Of a stretch of 13,818 nt of DNA, positions 12,040 to 13,818 are shown piece by piece (position 1 is the first letter of the stretch; every line of letters begins with the position of its first letter). The notes below the pieces were generated by a model that was given only the letters and a program-made list of their open reading frames with translations, did not search any database and was not told the DNA's origin. The translations under genes and the position numbers were made by a program. Origin of the DNA: Phycisphaerae bacterium (GTDB lineage: Bacteria; Planctomycetota; Phycisphaerae; Sedimentisphaerales; SG8-4); assembly GCA_030603035.1 (NCBI GenBank), contig JAUVYQ010000071.1, forward strand, positions 1-13,818, written 5' to 3'.

Positions 12040-13302
12040 TCACTTGTGTGGCAACAGCATTTCAATATCCTTGAACATCACGTGCATGTCCTGTCCGCCG
12101 TGCAGTTGAAGTGCCAGATGGCCTTCCAGCCGGCCCTTATCCTTTTTCAATTCCGCCGTCTTCCGGCCATTCACATGCACTACGATATGCCGGCCGTGGG
12201 CGGAGACCGTCATCTGATTCCACTCTTGTGGCTTAAACCACTTTTGCACATCTTCCGCCGGCTTGACCACCCAGGCCCTGCCGCCGGTCTCGTAGAGTCC
12301 TCCGACATCTTCGCTCTCAGCGATCTCGGCCTGGAAGCCATGAACTCCGACTCCGCTTCCTATCTCGTCGGCGCGGAAGTAGAAGCCGCTGTTGCCCTTC
12401 AGCGCCTTGAACTTCAGCCGCACGGTGAAGTCGCCATAACGCCGGTCGCTTACCAGCAGGCCGTGGCGACTCTCGCTCCTGGAACTGGAGCCAACAATAA
12501 TACCGTCGCGAACCTCCCACTTGCCTCCGGGAAGGGTATGCCATCCTTTAAGAGTCTTACCATCGAAGAGCGGTTTCCATACGTGTCGGCCCAGGTCTTT
12601 GATGCGGATGTTACGCCAGCGCACCTGCGCGACTTTGTCCCCCCGGAAGCTGTGCACCTGCAGGCCGATAAAGCCAATCTGGTCGACCGGGTCTCTCAAG
12701 TCGGTGCACGGCACTCCATTGACCCAGGTCTTAATCGAATCACCAATGCAGGCTATGCGGTACTTGTTCCACTGGTTGTCCTTGAAGACCTTTCTGGCAG
12801 CCGGGTCGCTCTTTATGTCGTACAACCAGATGCTTTTTCGGGCCTCGTCCCAGACGCCGCCGGAGGTGCCTGTCCGCTCGTTGGAAATCTCGACCTGGTA
12901 TCCGTAGACGTGCCCTGCCTTGCGGACTACCTTCCTTTTCCGACCACGCCTCCACACTTCCAACGTCGTATCTTTTTTGTAAACGTGGCTGCGAACCTGG
13001 ACGCCGGAATTAAGCGCAGGGTCAACTTTGACTTCGAATTCGAGGACGAAGTTTCCATACTGCTTCTTTGTGCAGAGGAAGGTATTGGGACTGCCCGCAA
13101 CAGTCGTGCCGACAATCTGCCCGTCCTCGACGTGGTATTTGGCAAAGCCGCCGCGAACCTCCCATCCCTTCAGAGTCCTGCCATCGAACAACTTCTTCCA
13201 GTCACCTCCATCCGTAACTGCAATCACTTTCGCACAACTGACAGCGACAACAAGCAACGCTGCCATCACCAAAACAATCATCCTTCTTGAAAAGCAGTTC
13301 AT
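12040..13302 (-). CDS. Exported protein with two DUF1080 (3-keto-disaccharide hydrolase) domains
   Basis: The 420-residue product has an N-terminal export signal (RRMIVLVMAALLVVAVSCAK, 6-25). AVSC is an imperfect lipobox, so lipoprotein versus Sec cleavage is undecided. Two concanavalin-like beta-sandwich domains of the DUF1080 family follow, at about 34-236 and 241-417. Each opens with the hallmark LFDG(R/K)TLKGW (38-47, 245-254), then a W-V-x-DG-x-IVG strand, F-x-K-NSG (GVQVR/FYFR), Y/H-G-[FY]-Q-(V/A)EI and a late NQWN/EWNQ-VNG motif. Family members include glycosidic 3-keto-disaccharide hydrolases and many uncharacterised planctomycete proteins. GGAAGG 6 nt upstream supports ATG at 13302. 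Its neighbour upstream is a sugar isomerase/epimerase, consistent with periplasmic sugar processing. Confidence 0.9.
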   Translation of the reverse strand: MNCFSRRMIVLVMAALLVVAVSCAKVIAVTDGGDWKKLFDGRTLKGWEVRGGFAKYHVEDGQIVGTTVAGSPNTFLCTKKQYGNFVLEFEVKVDPALNSGVQVRSHVYKKDTTLEVWRRGRKRKVVRKAGHVYGYQVEISNERTGTSGGVWDEARKSIWLYDIKSDPAARKVFKDNQWNKYRIACIGDSIKTWVNGVPCTDLRDPVDQIGFIGLQVHSFRGDKVAQVRWRNIRIKDLGRHVWKPLFDGKTLKGWHTLPGGKWEVRDGIIVGSSSRSESRHGLLVSDRRYGDFTVRLKFKALKGNSGFYFRADEIGSGVGVHGFQAEIAESEDVGGLYETGGRAWVVKPAEDVQKWFKPQEWNQMTVSAHGRHIVVHVNGRKTAELKKDKGRLEGHLALQLHGGQDMHVMFKDIEMLLPHK

Positions 13303-13343
13303 ATTACACCTTCCTTTCTAAAAATTGTTTCACGATAAACTTA

Positions 13344-13475
13344 TTAGGGATGAAATTTTATACTAAAATTCCAATACAATCCACTAAAACTTATTTGTCC
13401 GGAGCGAGAATGTTTCTGGGGCGCACTTCTTCTACCGCGGGGCCCTCGCTTTCTTCTATTTGTTTTCTCTTTCAT
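13344..13475 (-). CDS. Possible small basic peptide, 43 residues
   Basis: From ATG at 13475 a 43-codon frame runs to TAA at 13344. The peptide is strongly basic at its N-terminal half (MKEKTNRRKRGPRGRRSAP) and ends in SIKFHP. AAGGA lies 7 nt upstream, a good ribosome site, and the frame fills much of the gap between the isomerase fragment and the DUF1080 gene. No family is recognised. The composition could suit nucleic-acid binding, but chance translation of an intergenic stretch is equally possible. Confidence 0.35.
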   Translation of the reverse strand: MKEKTNRRKRGPRGRRSAPQKHSRSGQISFSGLYWNFSIKFHP

Positions 13476-13595
13476 AAATAATTCCTTTCGATTAGTTCAT
13501 GTCCCGCCTAAAAATCGTCGCAGGCAACATAGGTCTCGATTACCGCTTTTTCGCCCTATCCTGTTATCTCTTTCAGCAGTTTTTTCGTTCCGTCT

Positions 13596-13818
13596 CTACA
13601 CTCTGGGCGGAAAGATGCGACGCAGGTACCGGGCGTCGTAGCGACAACTCTCCTCGAGCCCGAGCGGCATTTGCGTGCCTTCCATAACTATCCATCCGCG
13701 ATAGCCGATGTCGTCCATCGCCCGGCGGACTTCCTCGAAAGCAATTGTGCCCCTGCCGTACAGGTCGTCGTAGTCCTTGGCGTGAAACTCGCAGATTTGC
13801 CTGCCGAGCAGGCGTATC
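13596..13818 (-). CDS. Sugar phosphate isomerase/epimerase-like TIM barrel, C-terminal part
   Basis: The gene enters from the right edge; the last 73 residues are visible. They read CEFHAKDYDDLYGRG (9-23), then IAFEEVRRAMDDIGYRGWIVMEGT (25-48) and end RYLRRIFPPRV. This matches the C-terminus of xylose isomerase-like TIM barrel / AP endonuclease 2 family sugar isomerases: the H-x-K-D metal-binding strand, G-x-G-x-I/F turn, 'GYxGWxxxE' with the catalytic Glu (46). Related enzymes act as 3-keto-sugar or hydroxypyruvate isomerases, so pairing with the DUF1080 gene is sensible. The substrate cannot be told. Stop TAG at 13596. Confidence 0.85.
   Translation of the reverse strand, partial: IRLLGRQICEFHAKDYDDLYGRGTIAFEEVRRAMDDIGYRGWIVMEGTQMPLGLEESCRYDARYLRRIFPPRV

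Noticed and set aside
12046..13290. A 414-codon open frame on the plus strand opposite the DUF1080 gene
   Set aside because: It mirrors the codons of a well-supported gene, has no recognisable domain or good ribosome site, and is explained by the base composition of the opposite strand.

Overview
The window most resembles a chromosomal segment from a Planctomycetota bacterium, probably of the Phycisphaerae/Sedimentisphaerales type. This is inferred from gene content only: a tandem DUF1080 (3-keto-disaccharide hydrolase family) exported protein, a sugar phosphate isomerase/epimerase-like TIM barrel, a six-domain ribosomal protein S1 with a long acidic tail, a membrane PIN/TRAM protein, and MEP-pathway isoprenoid genes. 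No rRNA, tRNA or CRISPR array was seen.

Left part (1-3900). The window opens inside the 3' end of an IS5-type transposase. It is followed at once by a short sequence that copies the promoter and start of ispG. A glycerate kinase gene (minus strand) comes next, then the real ispG (plus strand), so a direct repeat of about 38 nt flanks the kinase. ispG appears to be transcribed without a leader. A type II toxin-antitoxin pair (Phd/YefM antitoxin, RelE/ParE toxin) follows, with a textbook promoter and a 17-nt palindrome, and then a multi-pass membrane protein of unknown function.

Middle (3988-7276). Two minus-strand housekeeping genes: a PIN/TRAM membrane protein with a clear sigma70-type promoter, and rpsA with a hairpin in its leader.

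Right part (7391-13818), all minus strand. In transcription order: the C-terminal piece of a sugar isomerase/epimerase, a possible 43-codon basic peptide, an exported double-DUF1080 protein, ispH, and two paralogous exported proteins of about 500 residues whose C-terminal halves look like L-fucose/L-arabinose isomerase. Between these two paralogs lies a structured RNA-like block ending in the first codons of a group II intron maturase. It reads as the 5' remnant of a group II intron. A repeat of about 44 nt joins the end of ispH to the translation start of the downstream paralog, and a third related start region precedes the other paralog. This records duplication and rearrangement behind ispH.

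How the genes work together: IspG and IspH are the last two iron-sulfur enzymes of the MEP isoprenoid pathway. The DUF1080 protein, the TIM-barrel isomerase, the exported isomerase-like pair and glycerate kinase all suggest sugar or sugar-acid catabolism, but no single pathway can be proven. The most unusual content is the secreted isomerase-like pair and the mobile-element scars around it.
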